A stretch of 37,516 nucleotides of DNA from contig OX485806.1 in the NCBI GenBank assembly GCA_950295325.1, positions 59,021,169-59,058,684 of the forward strand, written 5' to 3'. The first letter of the stretch is position 1, and each line of letters starts with the position of its first letter. The position numbers were made by a program, and so were the translations under genes. A model generated the notes under the pieces. It saw only the letters and a list, made by a program, of their open reading frames with translations. It did no database searches and was not told the DNA's origin. Below, in pieces: positions 1 through 11,657 of this stretch. Origin of the DNA: Polytrichum commune (taxonomy: Eukaryota; Streptophyta; Polytrichopsida; Polytrichales; Polytrichaceae).

Positions 1-1246
1 CTAGGTAAGTGTAACATCCATGTGGCGAATCCCCAGCATGGTCGCCAAAATGTCGAGGTCACCTTCAAACCCTCAGCAAACTTAGACGGTGTAACCCGCT
101 GCTGACCGGTTTACATGAAAGTTACTCCCACCAGAATTAGATTCTCTTAGTTTCCAAAACTTGTGAAGGTGTCCGTTAACTCTTTGTTGACTAATTCTTG
201 TAATCTTTAATTTACTGCTCTTGAATCCTCTTGGAATCGTTGACCTGAGGTTACAAGTTTATGTTCCCCGAAATCTAATATTAAAGTGCTCTCTAAGAAA
301 CTACTTTCCCTAGTTCTTAATCATCTATTCGCTCTTGCATCTTTCATGGTTTGAAAGATCTCTCAAGATAATCTTATTTCTTCAAATCCGGAATGTTGTA
401 TTTGAAGATCCCTTTTTATAAATCTCCAAGGAGAAAGTGCCTTAGGTTTTCGAGATTATGTTCCCCGAAATCCTAATGTCGAGGTTAAGTGTTTCAAGGG
501 AAACTCTAAATGTTGCAAACAATATCTTTCATGGTTTACAAACTTCTAATCTTCATTACCTACTAAGAATAATTCCAAGAATGTTTCCACAAAGAATTTC
601 TAGTTCAAAGCATATTCTTTGACATTATAGAAATCCTTGAGAATCATCTTGTATTCGTTTGGTATCCTATTGAGTAACTTAGCCTCATATAAACTTTAGC
701 ATTCCAACATCACTTGAGAACCTTCGAGGATTAGAATCCTTGTGATTCTAATGTATATGATAAAACCAATCTACTCAAGATGTTTGATCGTTATCACCCT
801 CCTTTATAAGGTATTAAACTCATTACCTAAGAATCCTCAAGTATGCCCCTTAGTTGCTTCGAAAATCTCTTAGTCCAATTCCCTTTGATTTGGTCTCAAA
901 ACCATATGATAATTTAGTATCTAGCCACGCCCGGTATGATGAGACCGGTTGCCGGCAAGCCCCTAGCTCGCCTTCCCTCACCCATGATTCCCTTAAGCTT
1001 CACTGTAATGATTACTTCTTACGCGGCCGGCTTGAGGTCAGAAAGTTACTTGAGCGTACCGCCGAGGTGAGATTTACCTCCCCTCTGTAATCTTCTTTAA
1101 CCGGGTTCTCAAACTCCTCTTTCACTTTGGGTTGATTCGGACCTTTGACGCTTGGTTAATTCCCTTGTGATGAAGTCATTAGTTACTGGAGGAAAGCCGA
1201 GTCAAGAGTTCTCCTCCTATTTTGCCTTGGCGTACTTAAGTTTCTT
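1..1246. other. AT-rich gene-free DNA, probably repeat-derived
   Basis: No reading frame here looks like a protein. The stretch contains a 17-nt string (ttatgttccccgaaatc) twice, at 259-275 and 456-472, and the phrase tcatggttt in similar settings, which suggests internally duplicated repeat DNA. It runs directly into the 55-bp tandem array and may be the outer part of the same LTR-like element. This is inference; no terminal repeats were found. Confidence 0.4.
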
Positions 1247-1565
1247 AAATCCCCCGAGTTAAGATAAGATAATACCTCGGCTACTTGTCTTATATGAATA
1301 TGCCCTCCGAGTTAGGGCCTTGCACATACCTCGGCTACTCGCATTTACTTTAGATTGCCCTCCGAGTTAGGGCACGAGTAAACCTCGGCTAATCGCGATG
1401 CTAGCTCGATTGCCCTCCGAGTTAGGGCACGAGTAAACCTCGGCTAATCGCGATGCTAGCTCGATTGCCCTCCGAGTTAGGGCACAAATACCTCGGCTAA
1501 TCGCAATGCTAGCTCTAATGCCCTCCGAGTTAGGGCACGAAAACCTCAGCTAAATATACTAGCTT
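1247..1565. repeat. 55-bp tandem repeat array, about six units
   Basis: The string tgccctccgagttagggc recurs at 1301, 1356, 1411, 1466 and 1519, giving spacings of 55, 55, 55 and 53 bases. Each unit also contains a cctcggcta block, and the inner units carry an atgctagct block. A degenerate unit precedes them from about 1247, and the last unit breaks off near 1565. The two central units are almost identical, so they duplicated recently. The array lies about 90 bases upstream of a TATA-like string, the usual layout of enhancer repeats in the U3 part of a plant LTR; that role is inferred. Confidence 0.9.
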
Positions 1566-1648
1566 GAGAGAGAGTGCTAGAGGCTCCGACACTCATGTAG
1601 AGTTTGCGTGTTCAAATGAAGTGTATTAGGTGCCTTAACTTTGGCCTC

Positions 1649-1656
1649 TTATATAG
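1649..1656 (+). promoter_or_regulatory. TATA-like box downstream of the tandem array
   Basis: The string ttatatag stands about 85 bases after the 55-bp array in otherwise gene-free DNA. It could be the core promoter of an LTR whose upstream enhancer is the array. There is no transcript evidence and no recognised primer-binding site downstream. Confidence 0.25.
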
Positions 1657-4050
1657 TGTTCAACATCTATCTTTATTTAGATGTGGCGGTTAGGCCTAAC
1701 TTCCCCTAATGCCACATGTTCATTTTAGGCTATTTTCATCCATGTATCCGGTTACAGTCTAATTTTAGGCCGCCCGGAACTATTTACAATAGTTATAATG
1801 TCCAAATGTAAAATGTACTTATGAAGTTCATTCGTTGGATTTCTTGGCTTATCCTAGATGTGCCTCGTGGTTCGGTTATCATCCATGGGCCTCCTTCATC
1901 CGGAATGCAACTATTCATTTAAAAGGAATAGTTTATGTTCATCTAAAAAGGACTTTCATCCTTTTTAGGCATGTCTTTCATCTATTTTTGCTTAGGTGTT
2001 CACTAGCAACTAACTATCTATCCTACTTAGTTGCTCGTCCGTTCCCGGATTGATGACGGCGTTCTCGTGCGCTCCCGGTATGCCTTCTCGTTCCCGGGCG
2101 TTCCCTCGATGAAGCTCCTCGTGCTCGATACGTTCCCGCGTTCCCAGCGTTCTCGTGGAGGCTCCCGGGTACGTTCCCGCCGGCGCTACCTCCTTTGTCT
2201 GCCCGCCACGTGGCACTTGGGAGCTGGCTTGAGGTCCGCTCCTACCCGGTCTTTCCCCTTAAAAGCCCTCTCCCGGTCCGTTTTTTTCGCGGCCATCTAT
2301 CTGGTTAGGTCCTCTGCATGTACTTTACTTAGTCCGGGTCCTAACCGGCTCCGACCTCCCTCCTGTCATCGATACCCGGTTCCGTGTCCGTTGCTTTGGC
2401 TTCCCTGTTCGCTCTTCTCTTTCCCTCTGGCTCCTCCTCGGAGTCCTGCTTCTTCGCTGCTTGCCCGATGCTCGCACCTCTTCTGCTGGTGCTTTCGTCT
2501 TGTAAATCACCTGCTTGTCTGTGGCTCTACACCTCCCTCTCATTCTAGCCCCGTCCTGTCAGCCATAAACCCCCACCCTTTTGCGTCGGTGGTCCTGGTG
2601 GAGGATTAGGGCTCACATGTCCTTGATGACTCCTTAGCCTCAGAAATCCCTTGTTCTTACGCCAATAAAACCAAATGTCAAACGCATTATTTTTACTCAA
2701 CTCCACATGGCATTAATATTGAAAAATACTTATGCACCCATGATACTTGTTACAACACCTCCACACTAGTATCCTCTTCCCATTCTAATGTCCTACCTAA
2801 TCTATGTGCTATCCAATTAATTAATCCACTTCCTAGCACCTTGGAGGTGCCTCCCTTCCCCTTAGAAGTCCACAACCACTCGAATGAACTGTACCCCCCA
2901 ACAATCCAACTCCCGGCTCACCCATGCTGCCTCCCCTGTTTTCCTAAGCCACCTGACTTCAGTGCCACGTGTCCCCTTCCGCCCTAGCCCAGCTCGAGGC
3001 CTCCCCCTGGAGTTGGAAGTCCAGCTGCACACCCTGCCTTATTGGCCCGTCACCATCCATACACCCAATTCCCCTTGGCCCAACGAAGTCAGTGGACCCC
3101 CTAGCAACGGAAGCCCTTGCACAGCTCCTCCTAGGTTCATGTCGGCCTCACAAGCGCCATGCAGCATGGTTGAGGGAGGTCTTGCCCTCAGACCCGCCCA
3201 GCTGCGGCCGTGAGTGCGTTTGTTCAGTGGCCTTATGCTCTGCTCCCACTTCCACTCAAAATCCTTTCCCCAGCTTCATTCATTAGATCAGAAGCAATGT
3301 GCCTTCACGCCCACCGCATTCTTATGAGAGAGTTTGGAACCCCCAACCTCATTACTAATCGGATGCACTGAGCAAGGCAAAAAGCAGTCCGATTCTCATT
3401 CGATTTCTCACGTTTTTCTTCTTCAAGAGCCGGCGGCACCTGCATTGTTTAGACCAGTCCTCCTACTCCCTGGATTCGACTGGTGTGTACTCACGATTCC
3501 TTCGGCAGCTGAGAGCTTGCTCTCCTCCCTCGCAGCTGATTCCTAGCCCCCTCAAGCTACCCAAAAATTATAGCCCACGTCCCTGGTCGTTCCGTTCGAA
3601 CCAACGGCGCCACACCGGCTGCCTTCCTAGCCGTTTTTCGAGAGAGAGCCAAAAGGAGCCAGTCTCTTGGCGATTCAGGGCTCCCCATTCTGGAACAGAA
3701 TTTGCGGCTCCTAATCCACCTGCCAGGAACCCCCCATCCCAAAACAAACACTGCCAAGCCCAAAGATGAACAATAATGTGTGGCATACGAGCAGCCTATC
3801 CCCACACGTCCTACTTACATCTTTTTGGTATTTTCACACATTTTAATCTAAATCCAGCAACCCTTGAGCTTTCAATCCCTCCTAACTCCTAACCCACTAC
3901 CCTACGCTTATACTAACCCTTAGTTAATCCTCGGATCAATTCTTCAAGCCTCCAACCAAAATTAACTTCACAATAGTCTTTAAACTCAATCCACGCCTAA
4001 AACTTGAAAACCTAGCTCTTTTATCTTTTGATCATTCAATGTAATTCAAA
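1657..4050. other. C/T-rich repeat-like block without a convincing gene
   Basis: From about 2031 to 3770 the plus strand is strongly enriched in C and T and clearly richer in GC than its surroundings. Between about 2035 and 2190 the string gttccc recurs many times. Several open frames exist, the longest 2031-2609 on the plus strand, but their products are Ser/Pro/Leu/Arg-rich, lack recognisable motifs and look like by-products of the base skew. A similar block lies at about 30.2-34.1 kb, and both end in the repeat copies described at 4051, 33741 and 34181, so an LTR-type or other repeat origin is likely. Confidence 0.45.
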
Positions 4051-4111
4051 AGCCTAAGGTTCTAATCAGTTTACGATCAAGAACACACGTGGGCACAATA
4101 TTGGGCTCACA
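4051..4111 (+). repeat. Dispersed repeat end, copy A
   Basis: The segment starts with agcctaaggttctaat and ends in gggcacaatattgggctcac. Copies B (33741-33811) and C (34181-34243) show the same order of words: a taaggt-type start, then a GTG(G/A)GC-type word and a terminal TTGGGCTCACA. All three lie on the plus strand at the downstream edge of C/T-rich DNA. This fits the end of one repeat family; which kind of element is unknown. Confidence 0.55.
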
Positions 4112-4259
4112 CCTCCTTATATCACTGGTTTAGTTTTGGACTCAAGAAGAAATTAAATTGCTTAATATTTTATTGGCCTTGGATTATAGTTTAATATGGT
4201 TGCATTTTCATCTTTTCCCTTGGATTTTGGCCTTGAAGCTCTTTAGTGGTGCCACATGA

Positions 4260-4294
4260 ACATGGTTAACCACCCTAAGGGTGGTTAACCATGT
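4260..4294. repeat. Near-perfect 35-bp palindrome
   Basis: Arms of 17 bases (4260-4276 and 4278-4294) are exact reverse complements with a single A between them. Each arm carries GTGGTTAA or its complement, which resembles the GT-1 box of plant promoters, so the palindrome holds two head-to-head GT-box-like sites. It lies about 1.5 kb upstream of the PLM-like start codon. It could be a cruciform or hairpin, a paired transcription-factor site, or the relic of a small transposon; sequence alone does not decide. Confidence 0.9.
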
Positions 4295-5703
4295 AGAGTA
4301 ATGGAATCGATGGATAGAGGTTGTGCGGTTAGCATGCCCTTTCCATGACATGGAACCAACAAAAAAGAACATGATGGGAACACGACCACTACCACAACCA
4401 CAACTGCACCACCTGTAACCAAGTGTAGACGACCCCTTAGAAGACTGTACACATTAAGAGTTAGAACTTAAAATATTATTTCCAAAGAGAGACCTATCCT
4501 TGAGAACCCAAAAATTGACACCAGTCAACACCACAAGTCATGTGACACACATTTCACTTTTGGAGTAGATGATAGTTGCACTACCATAAATTTATGAGCA
4601 ATCCTAGTCATGAGCTTTGTAGAAAGTTGCTAGGTATGGTTGTGTTATGTAATATCAGGATGGGTTTACAAGTAAAAACTGAGTCCACCAATAAACTTAA
4701 GCTTTTAAACAATGAAATATTAACTCACTTTCAAACTTAAGATTGAAGCCAAGGTTGAAAATTGGTTCAAACTAAAAGGAATAGTTTTTATTCTGACATG
4801 GGACACCTGAGATTCGACAGGAAATGAAGCCACATTCCCGTCACTTCAAGTTTTCACATTGTTACCTTGGACTTGGGCCCGGACCCAATGTAAACTGCGT
4901 GGGTCCCTAATTTTTGCGCTCGGATTTGGAGTTTCTTTGGTCTTGGACCCTAGGTGTAAACCCGCCCTCAGTTGCTGCGCGCTTGGGCCTCCTTCCTCGT
5001 CTCGCTTTACGATACATTCTTTACAGCAGAAGACTGCAATGGTAGATGTTGTTGGACCATGGGCACGAGGTCTTGTGCGTCCTAGGGGTTCCATCCTTCT
5101 ACGCATCACTCGTCGTGGGAGTGGTGACTTTTTTAGATTCACAGATGTATAGGAGAATATAGCCATTTCAAGTCCTTGCTTAGGGTGAGGGAATGCCGTA
5201 AAGACAATCGCATCATATTCTCTGTGTGGGAATCGCCGGATATCTTTGTATTCTGCGAGGTGCAACTTGAATATCATTGTTTTCCCCTAAATGGGCCTGT
5301 CAATCTGGAAGTTCGGGACGTGGCCAACCATCTACATGTGATGAACGTGTCTGGGTTGAGATCTTTATTGCGGTTTGGAGTTTGGCGAGGACGTACAAGT
5401 GCACTCTGTTTTAACCTAGGCGTCTGCAATGTGTACTCCAGTTGCATAAAACAACACTATTAATTTTTGATCCATTCTGAGAGTACTAAAGCTGACATCT
5501 TCAACTCTAGAATAAAGCGGCCGTTTGTCAAGTTTCAGGTCATGCTGTTTGGCTTCAGATGTTCACTGAGGGAGACGAATACAATAAACTACTTGGTACA
5601 TGCAGCCTGGAGTAGGCTTTTAGCGGACGCCAGGTCACATTGGAAAAGAGCAAGGAGGAGGCTAGCCCTAGTCTTGGAGGATAAGTCCCTCCCGCTCCCG
5701 ATC
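4295..5703. other. Upstream region of the PLM-like gene
   Basis: No protein family was recognised here. Open frames overlap on both strands at 4846-5277, but neither product shows a motif and neither has splice partners. The stretch from about 5450 to 5757 should contain the promoter and 5' leader of the gene starting at 5758. No clean TATA box was found at a convincing distance. The PLM frame stays open upstream to at least 5467, with an in-frame ATG at 5542. Confidence 0.4.
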
Positions 5704-5729
5704 TCTCTCTCCCGTGAGAGGGAGAGAGA
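5704..5729 (+). promoter_or_regulatory. GA/CT hairpin in the PLM-like 5' leader
   Basis: tctctctccc (5704-5713) and gggagagaga (5720-5729) are exact reverse complements separated by six bases (gtgaga). The 3' end lies 28 bases before the start codon at 5758. In the mRNA this would form a 10-bp GC-containing stem that could slow scanning ribosomes. In DNA the GA/CT tract also resembles GAGA-type elements common in plant leaders and promoters. Confidence 0.6.
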
Positions 5730-5757
5730 AGGGAGAGACGGGCAGGGAGCTGCAGCC

Positions 5758-8700
5758 ATGAAGATGACATTATATCCGAAGGCGCTGGGCGTGGCTGCTG
5801 TCGCTTATGTGGGAGTAGATTATCTGCGAGAAGTAGCCCCGGAACTTCACGATGTCTTGAGGCCTTTGCTTTGGGGATTCTTTGCTGTTGCAGCCGCAGC
5901 TCGCGCTCCTTACTACGAATACTGGCAGCGAGAGTTTCGGGCAGTGGGGCTCTTCCTCGGTTCCTTGGTGTTTATGCTCTGTGCTCTTTGTGTCGAAGCT
6001 TTGGCCGTTCAATATGTCACGACAGTTCTTGGTCTAGATTGGCACTGGTAAGCTATCTGCTCCGAATACTATCTAGTGAGAGATTGTCACACAAACATAG
6101 TGATGAATCAATTTAACAACTTCTTACGAATTGTACGCAAACGTCTCTTGACAAATCAGTTCTGCCTTCTAGCCATTATTCCTCTTCGTTCGTTGGAGCT
6201 CCTACTAATGAAGAACTCTTCCTTAGAAGGTTTTTTGAGCTTCCAAACTTTTGCCTAGGAATCTGCACTTGTTGAATGTGTATTGGCAGGAGGAAGCGAG
6301 TTTACATGAGTGACAATTAACGTCTTTGCTCTTTGGATTGATGGTGCTTGATATTGGTCAACCTAATTCAGGTTTTAGAGATCGTAATTGCTCTGAATGG
6401 AGGATAAGGAGAATAGAGACACTTAAATGTGCACGCCTTCCACAATATTGATCTGCATCCTTCATTGGGAATCAACAGAGGCAGTACGCAGTGATAACAA
6501 ATTTAGAATGGCATGTGTGCACTACATTTGCTTTCTGGGTTTAGTCGGTTTCATCGTCCTTATTACGATCTCTGGCTAGCACAGGAACGTGTCTCTAGTT
6601 TTTCTGGTCATTTTAAGAACGACAATGCAGAGCTGAGAGGATTATCTATGAGAGGCTAGAACTCATCACGCAAGAAAGTCCATTTTGGCAAGAGCTCGGA
6701 CTGAAGTACACTAGGTGTGGCATGCATGTATAGAGCATGATGTGTAATGTCATTCCACAGGTCCAGAACCTTGAGGTGATTTTGCGTTTGTATTGATGGG
6801 ACACCGACACAGCAGGGTTTAATGTCAAGAACGATTCTTAGAATTATGTTCGGTACTGGCTTTGAATACCAAATCTCTTAGGCAGATATAGTCGTGGAGG
6901 AGGTCATTGGCCTTATTTTATCACTGTTATCCTTCTATTTTTCTCATAGAGGTACTCGGGTGAAGTGTCTGTGGGTTTCCTGTTCTTTTGATGAGATGTT
7001 GTGGTTGGTGTTCGACATACAATGTAGCCCCTTTTTGTGGTAACCCCTGAAAGAAAGAAGGTATGTGCAATCTTGGACAGAAAAGAACGCATAACTCACA
7101 ACTAAATTGAAAGTCCTTGGTGAGTTGTCTGCATTTGTATGCCACTGTTTAGCAAGCCATGTCTTGAGTTCAGTTGAGCGTTCATTTGGTTTTCACGATA
7201 AGGTGTTTTTGGGAACCACTAGGCTTATGGCTTAGATCTTGGGACTGTTGGAAAGCCCTTAGTGAGAATTTCCTCAAAATCGCCTATAAAGTCTATCCCA
7301 ATTCAGCAGCTTATTAATGAAAATCTGTACTTCTAATGTTGAATCTGACTGTACAGATGACATCCTTGTATAGTCAGGATTATTACACAAGATTTCAGCT
7401 GTCCACGTGTCCCAACTCAGAAGATTATAAGATAAACATGTGCACTAGTATGGTCAGGCAGAGGTGGCTGCCTGGACAAAAAATTCCTTCTCGGCCTTTT
7501 GGAGTTAATGGGTAGGGTGCACCATGGTGGTTCTATGGAGAGCCTCATCTTTTTTCTTTGTATGTACTCACTGGTTGGCTTTTGCTATTACACCGTGCAC
7601 TATAGTAGTGCATTCATAATGCTAGAAATTTCTGGCTGAAGAAGTAACTAAAGCAAGTATGTCATTTGCTGCAGGAAAGCTGCACCACTTCCCGACTCTG
7701 GGCAATGGTTGTTTTTAGCTCTGAATGAAAATCTTCCTGCACCGATGGTAGCCTTTTTACGGGCACCTGTGATTGGACTCCATCATTTCTTGATGCTCTT
7801 CCTTCTCATGGCATTTTCTGTACTGTATGGGTGTGTAAGAGCTCCAGGTCTAGGCATAGGGGCCCGTTACATGTTCACTATGGGTGTTGGGAGGCTTATT
7901 CGAGTTTTGACATTTGTGGCAACAATCCTCCCCTCAGCAAGACCTTGGTGTGCGCATGCACGGTTCAAGACTGCCAATTATCCACATCCATGGGCTCAAA
8001 AGTATTACATCCCTTATGCAGACAACCCTGAAATGACCCGTGATGTTATCAAGCGTGACATGGCGTTTGGTATGTTATAATCTGATCTTCACAAAGTGCA
8101 GCTCAAGGAATGAAAATAACGGAATAGAAGTACTAGAATGATACAGTAGTTAGCCTCTGATAACCAATCGAAATTGTCTTCTTTGAGCATCACTATTTTT
8201 TTTTGTTTGTGATGGATTTCCAAGATGCTGATGCAATTCTTTTTATTGTGCCACCTCTAGTCATAGATTTGGAATTCTGGGTTTTTTTGAAGGCATGTAA
8301 AGAATTTGATGTCTTTATTTATCATATCCCGGTGGATATTCCTATAAAGGGAGCTTCTAAGATTGTTACCTTGCAAAGTTCAGGTTATGATTAAGAGTAA
8401 TGGAGGCTGAAGTTCTAGCGTTGAATTGAAAACTGGGATTTGGACAGGAAATAACTGGGTAGTGTTTTATTGCAGCCTCTGTATCCAATTACCCAGCAGA
8501 GTATGTACCCAATTGGGGCAGGATGCAATTCTTTGTCAACATCCTGAGACCCTTGAACCCAACTGAAACTGGACAATCTAGTGAGAATTGGTTTAACACC
8601 TTGAAACGGGCAGGGGGAGGATGTAACGATCTTGTTTTCAGTGGCCACATGTTTGTTGCCGTGCTTACAGCAATGGCATGGACGGTATGCCTTCCAATCT

Positions 8701-9286
8701 TTAGTCTTTGCCATCCACCAAGTTGTCTTGGATTAGCTTATAATGTTTGAGTAGATAGTTCTTAACTTTCTGTCTTTGCCATTCACAGGCTGGTTCAGCT
8801 TAAAATACATTCCTGATCTGAAATGGTTTGATTTGGTGCTGGATTTTTTCCCTTTTATTTAGACAATTTCTATTCTCCTACTATGATCTGCAGGAGGCCT
8901 ATCCAGGGTGGACCACTGTGTTTATATGGCTTTTGGTTGCGCATTCTGGCCAGCGGGAAATACGTGAACGTCATCACTACAGTGTAGATGTAGTAGCAGG
9001 AATTTATGTTGGTATTTTGTTATGGCGCACCACAAGCTGGCTGTGGTCCAATCGGGACAGGTCCCAGGATCTGAGGCTGAAGCAGTTGGCTCTTGTTGAG
9101 GGTGATATCCAGAAGGCAGCCAAAGAAGGTGATCTTGAGAAAATTCGGGCGATGTTGAGCAAAGTTGATAAAGCTGGCTTGGAAGAAAAAGTATCAGAGA
9201 GGACCCTCTTCATATTTGGGGCAGCCATATTACTTACTACTCTCGGGCTAGGGCTTCTTGCATTTACCTGGACTGCTGATGGCTGA
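5758..9286 (+). CDS. PLM: PLM-like sphingomyelin synthase family (PAP2_C) membrane protein, 4 exons
   Basis: Coding exons are 5758-6047, 7675-8069, 8476-8684 and 8894-9286. All three introns are GT-AG and the phases match, giving 428 residues. The protein has several hydrophobic segments (about residues 5-22, 35-48, 63-85, two or more in exon 2, about 305-315, 332-342 and 403-423). Exon 3 carries the first catalytic motif, CNDLVFSGHM, with SGH at 284-286; exon 4 carries HHYSVDV at 325-331. These supply the His/His/Asp set of the sphingomyelin synthase / inositolphosphoryl-ceramide synthase branch of lipid phosphatases. Length and N-terminus (MKMTLYPK) best fit plant PHLOEM UNLOADING MODULATOR, known from Arabidopsis work to affect sphingolipids and plasmodesmata; the exact reaction is not settled. 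Expected location is the ER or another endomembrane. A charged, probably helical stretch (about 345-400) precedes the last membrane segment. An in-frame ATG at 5542 would add 72 Arg-rich residues, but the family N-terminus favours 5758. Confidence 0.85.
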
Positions 9287-11657
9287 CATTCTGTTGTCAT
9301 ACTTCCTGATTTTTTCCTAAATGCCATTCAATTATTGATTGATAGTGCTGATGACGATGCCATTGACACGAGCACTTTAGACATTGTGCTGATGTATGGG
9401 CTTGCAACAGGTGCTGAAGTGTGTTTTAATTTTCAATTCTTAATTTCTCTATTTTGATTGATCGATGTAGATTCCAATCTTTCCGATTTCATCTTCAAGT
9501 GATTTGACACAGTGGCGGGTTTGGTTGCAAGGGCAATGCCTATCTAGTGTTTGAAAGCCTTCAGACACGACATCACGTCAATTATCCAAAAAACGTGTAT
9601 GACACCTGGTAGTTTAGGTGCTTGCACAACAGTCTCTAGAGTGAGTGGCACAGATTTCTGATGGGTGCATGGACTTTGCTTTCCCAGACATGCCACTTTT
9701 TTGTGTGCTTGGGTTCCTAATGGCTGGCAAAAATTTCAGGTCGTGCAGGGTTGTTTTGTTCAGCCCTATTTCTCCCGGGGCTGTATGCCATTGGTGAAGA
9801 AAATACTAGACTGTTTTTTGTTGAGTGCTTTCATGCCACTGACTCAGCCACTCAGCCTAAGTGCGTAGCTTGAATCTTTGCACTCACGTCCTTCAATACA
9901 CCGTTTATGGTATTTAGTGTCACTATTTGAAGTTATGCAGTGCTATGACTTCAATCCTGTTACTGTAAGTTGCTACCAAGCTAAGATATTATATTTCTAT
10001 AATTTCTAAAGAACCAATTTCACCTTTATTGGTAAAAAATGAGATCTACAGTCAATGGTTAATACATTGTGTAATTCCAAATAATAAGAGCCACTAAATG
10101 CCATAAATTGGTGAAGTATTTGTGCCTTGCCCTTAATATTCAATTATGAGTTATGCTTTTGACTCACCTGACCTTATGAAAGAATGGCATTATTAGGTAG
10201 AAGTGCCCATCTATTGCAGAGTTGGCACGGAAGTCTAACACAATTGCTTGAAACCTGCCAAGTTATGTTATCTGGGGCCTAACAATAACAGAGGTTTCTC
10301 ATTTGATGTTAGTATTAAAGACACCAATTATCAATGTTGGTAAAATTGCATGCTTGTTCATGTGCATATGCACCTATTCTTCTGAAAGACTGGAAAAGAG
10401 AGGTTGGAAGAAATCCATGCCACTTCCTCGATGCATTTCCTCCGTTCTGAAACTTGTGAAATTTGCTGCACCAAAGAAACTGCTACCACAATTAATGAAC
10501 ACACTAATATGGAATCTGGCTTTCATTCATGACCAAGAGCGAGCCTTACTCAATAAGTGGTTGCTATGCTGATGGATTGATATGAGGTTGGTGGGTGGGT
10601 GTGTGCATCTTATCAGAAGAGCAGCATGGGGCACTGGACACCTGAACGGTTTATGCATAGCTTCCTGCAATGGTATAGGCAAGGAGAAAAGACATCACAT
10701 TGATTCTCGCTTCCATGGTGAATTGGAGAATGATGTGCAATATATTGGAAATAACCCTTGCATAAGTAAAATCTTTTAGAAAATTGCCATGTAGAAGGAA
10801 CTCCTTCAACTTTCATGGTTGTTTGTTTCCTATCCATTGTTTAGGTTTAATTTTAATGAAAATCTGCAAGAGAATTGATCTCATCTTCGTATATTACAAC
10901 ATGAATTTTGTATTCCTGAATATTACCTTTCAAATTGTTTTTTGTTTTATTTTCAAAGGGAAATTGTAGAGGATTAGGTTAGGACCACAAATAAGTGTTA
11001 CTAAAATATGAATTGGAGACTTTAGGCACAACAGCCATACGGTTTAAACAAGAACTACATTTTTTTCATCCTACATGACATCTGTAAACCCATTATCCTA
11101 GAGTCCTCCAACACGTGACAATAGCCCACATGCAAAACAGTCTTCAGTTATGCATTCAAAGGTAGCTAGTGTTCCTATCTTGGTTATCATCTGAACCATC
11201 TTCGACAAAGTGTCTTGAAGGTGCTAGGACATGTTAAATTTCTTGCACAGGTTCAAAAAATAGGTATTAGGGGAAAAACGATTTGAAATTTGGCGTGTAG
11301 GACCTGACTCATGGGTTCCAGGTCCAGTTTATCTTGTACCAACTTCCTATCTTTTCAAGTCAATGTGAGAATAAATGACTTTCAAGTAGATCTCAAAATA
11401 AACGATGTGAAATTTAATTCAACTGAAAAGATGTCATGAGCTTCACATTTTTTGCATATTATTATCTGCATGTACTTATTAAACCAATATCTAGTATTAT
11501 ACTGGATGTGGTCTATTGAACATGTGTCAACAATTTTGCTAAATGGATGTTTCACAAACCAAGCTTGAAAATCTCATTTCATAAGTGATTTTGAACAAGC
11601 AAAAAACCTGTTGAATATCACAGGCATGTTAAAGTTCTAGGGAGATTGAACTGCAGC
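9287..11657. other. Spacer between convergent genes
   Basis: This 2.4-kb stretch lies between the stop codons of the PLM-like gene (plus) and the phosphatase gene (minus), so it must hold both 3' untranslated regions and terminators. No canonical AATAAA stands at an obvious place after either stop. Short open frames near 10303-10572 and 10582-10779 have no recognisable product. I see no repeat or RNA gene here. Confidence 0.5.

Noticed and set aside
1247-1565. Regularly spaced repeats that might suggest a CRISPR array
   Set aside because: The units are contiguous 55-bp tandem copies without unique spacers, and the window is plant nuclear DNA ending in a telomere.
2031-2609. 192-codon open frame
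   Set aside because: The product is Ser/Pro/Arg/Leu-rich with no motif and lies in a C/T-skewed repeat block where long frames arise by chance.
4846-5277. 143-codon minus-strand frame upstream of the PLM-like gene, with a plus-strand frame across it
   Set aside because: Neither product has a recognisable motif or partner exon; base composition can account for both.
10303-10779. Two plus-strand frames between the convergent genes
   Set aside because: No motif and no splice partners; most likely part of, or beyond, the 3' untranslated region of the PLM-like gene.
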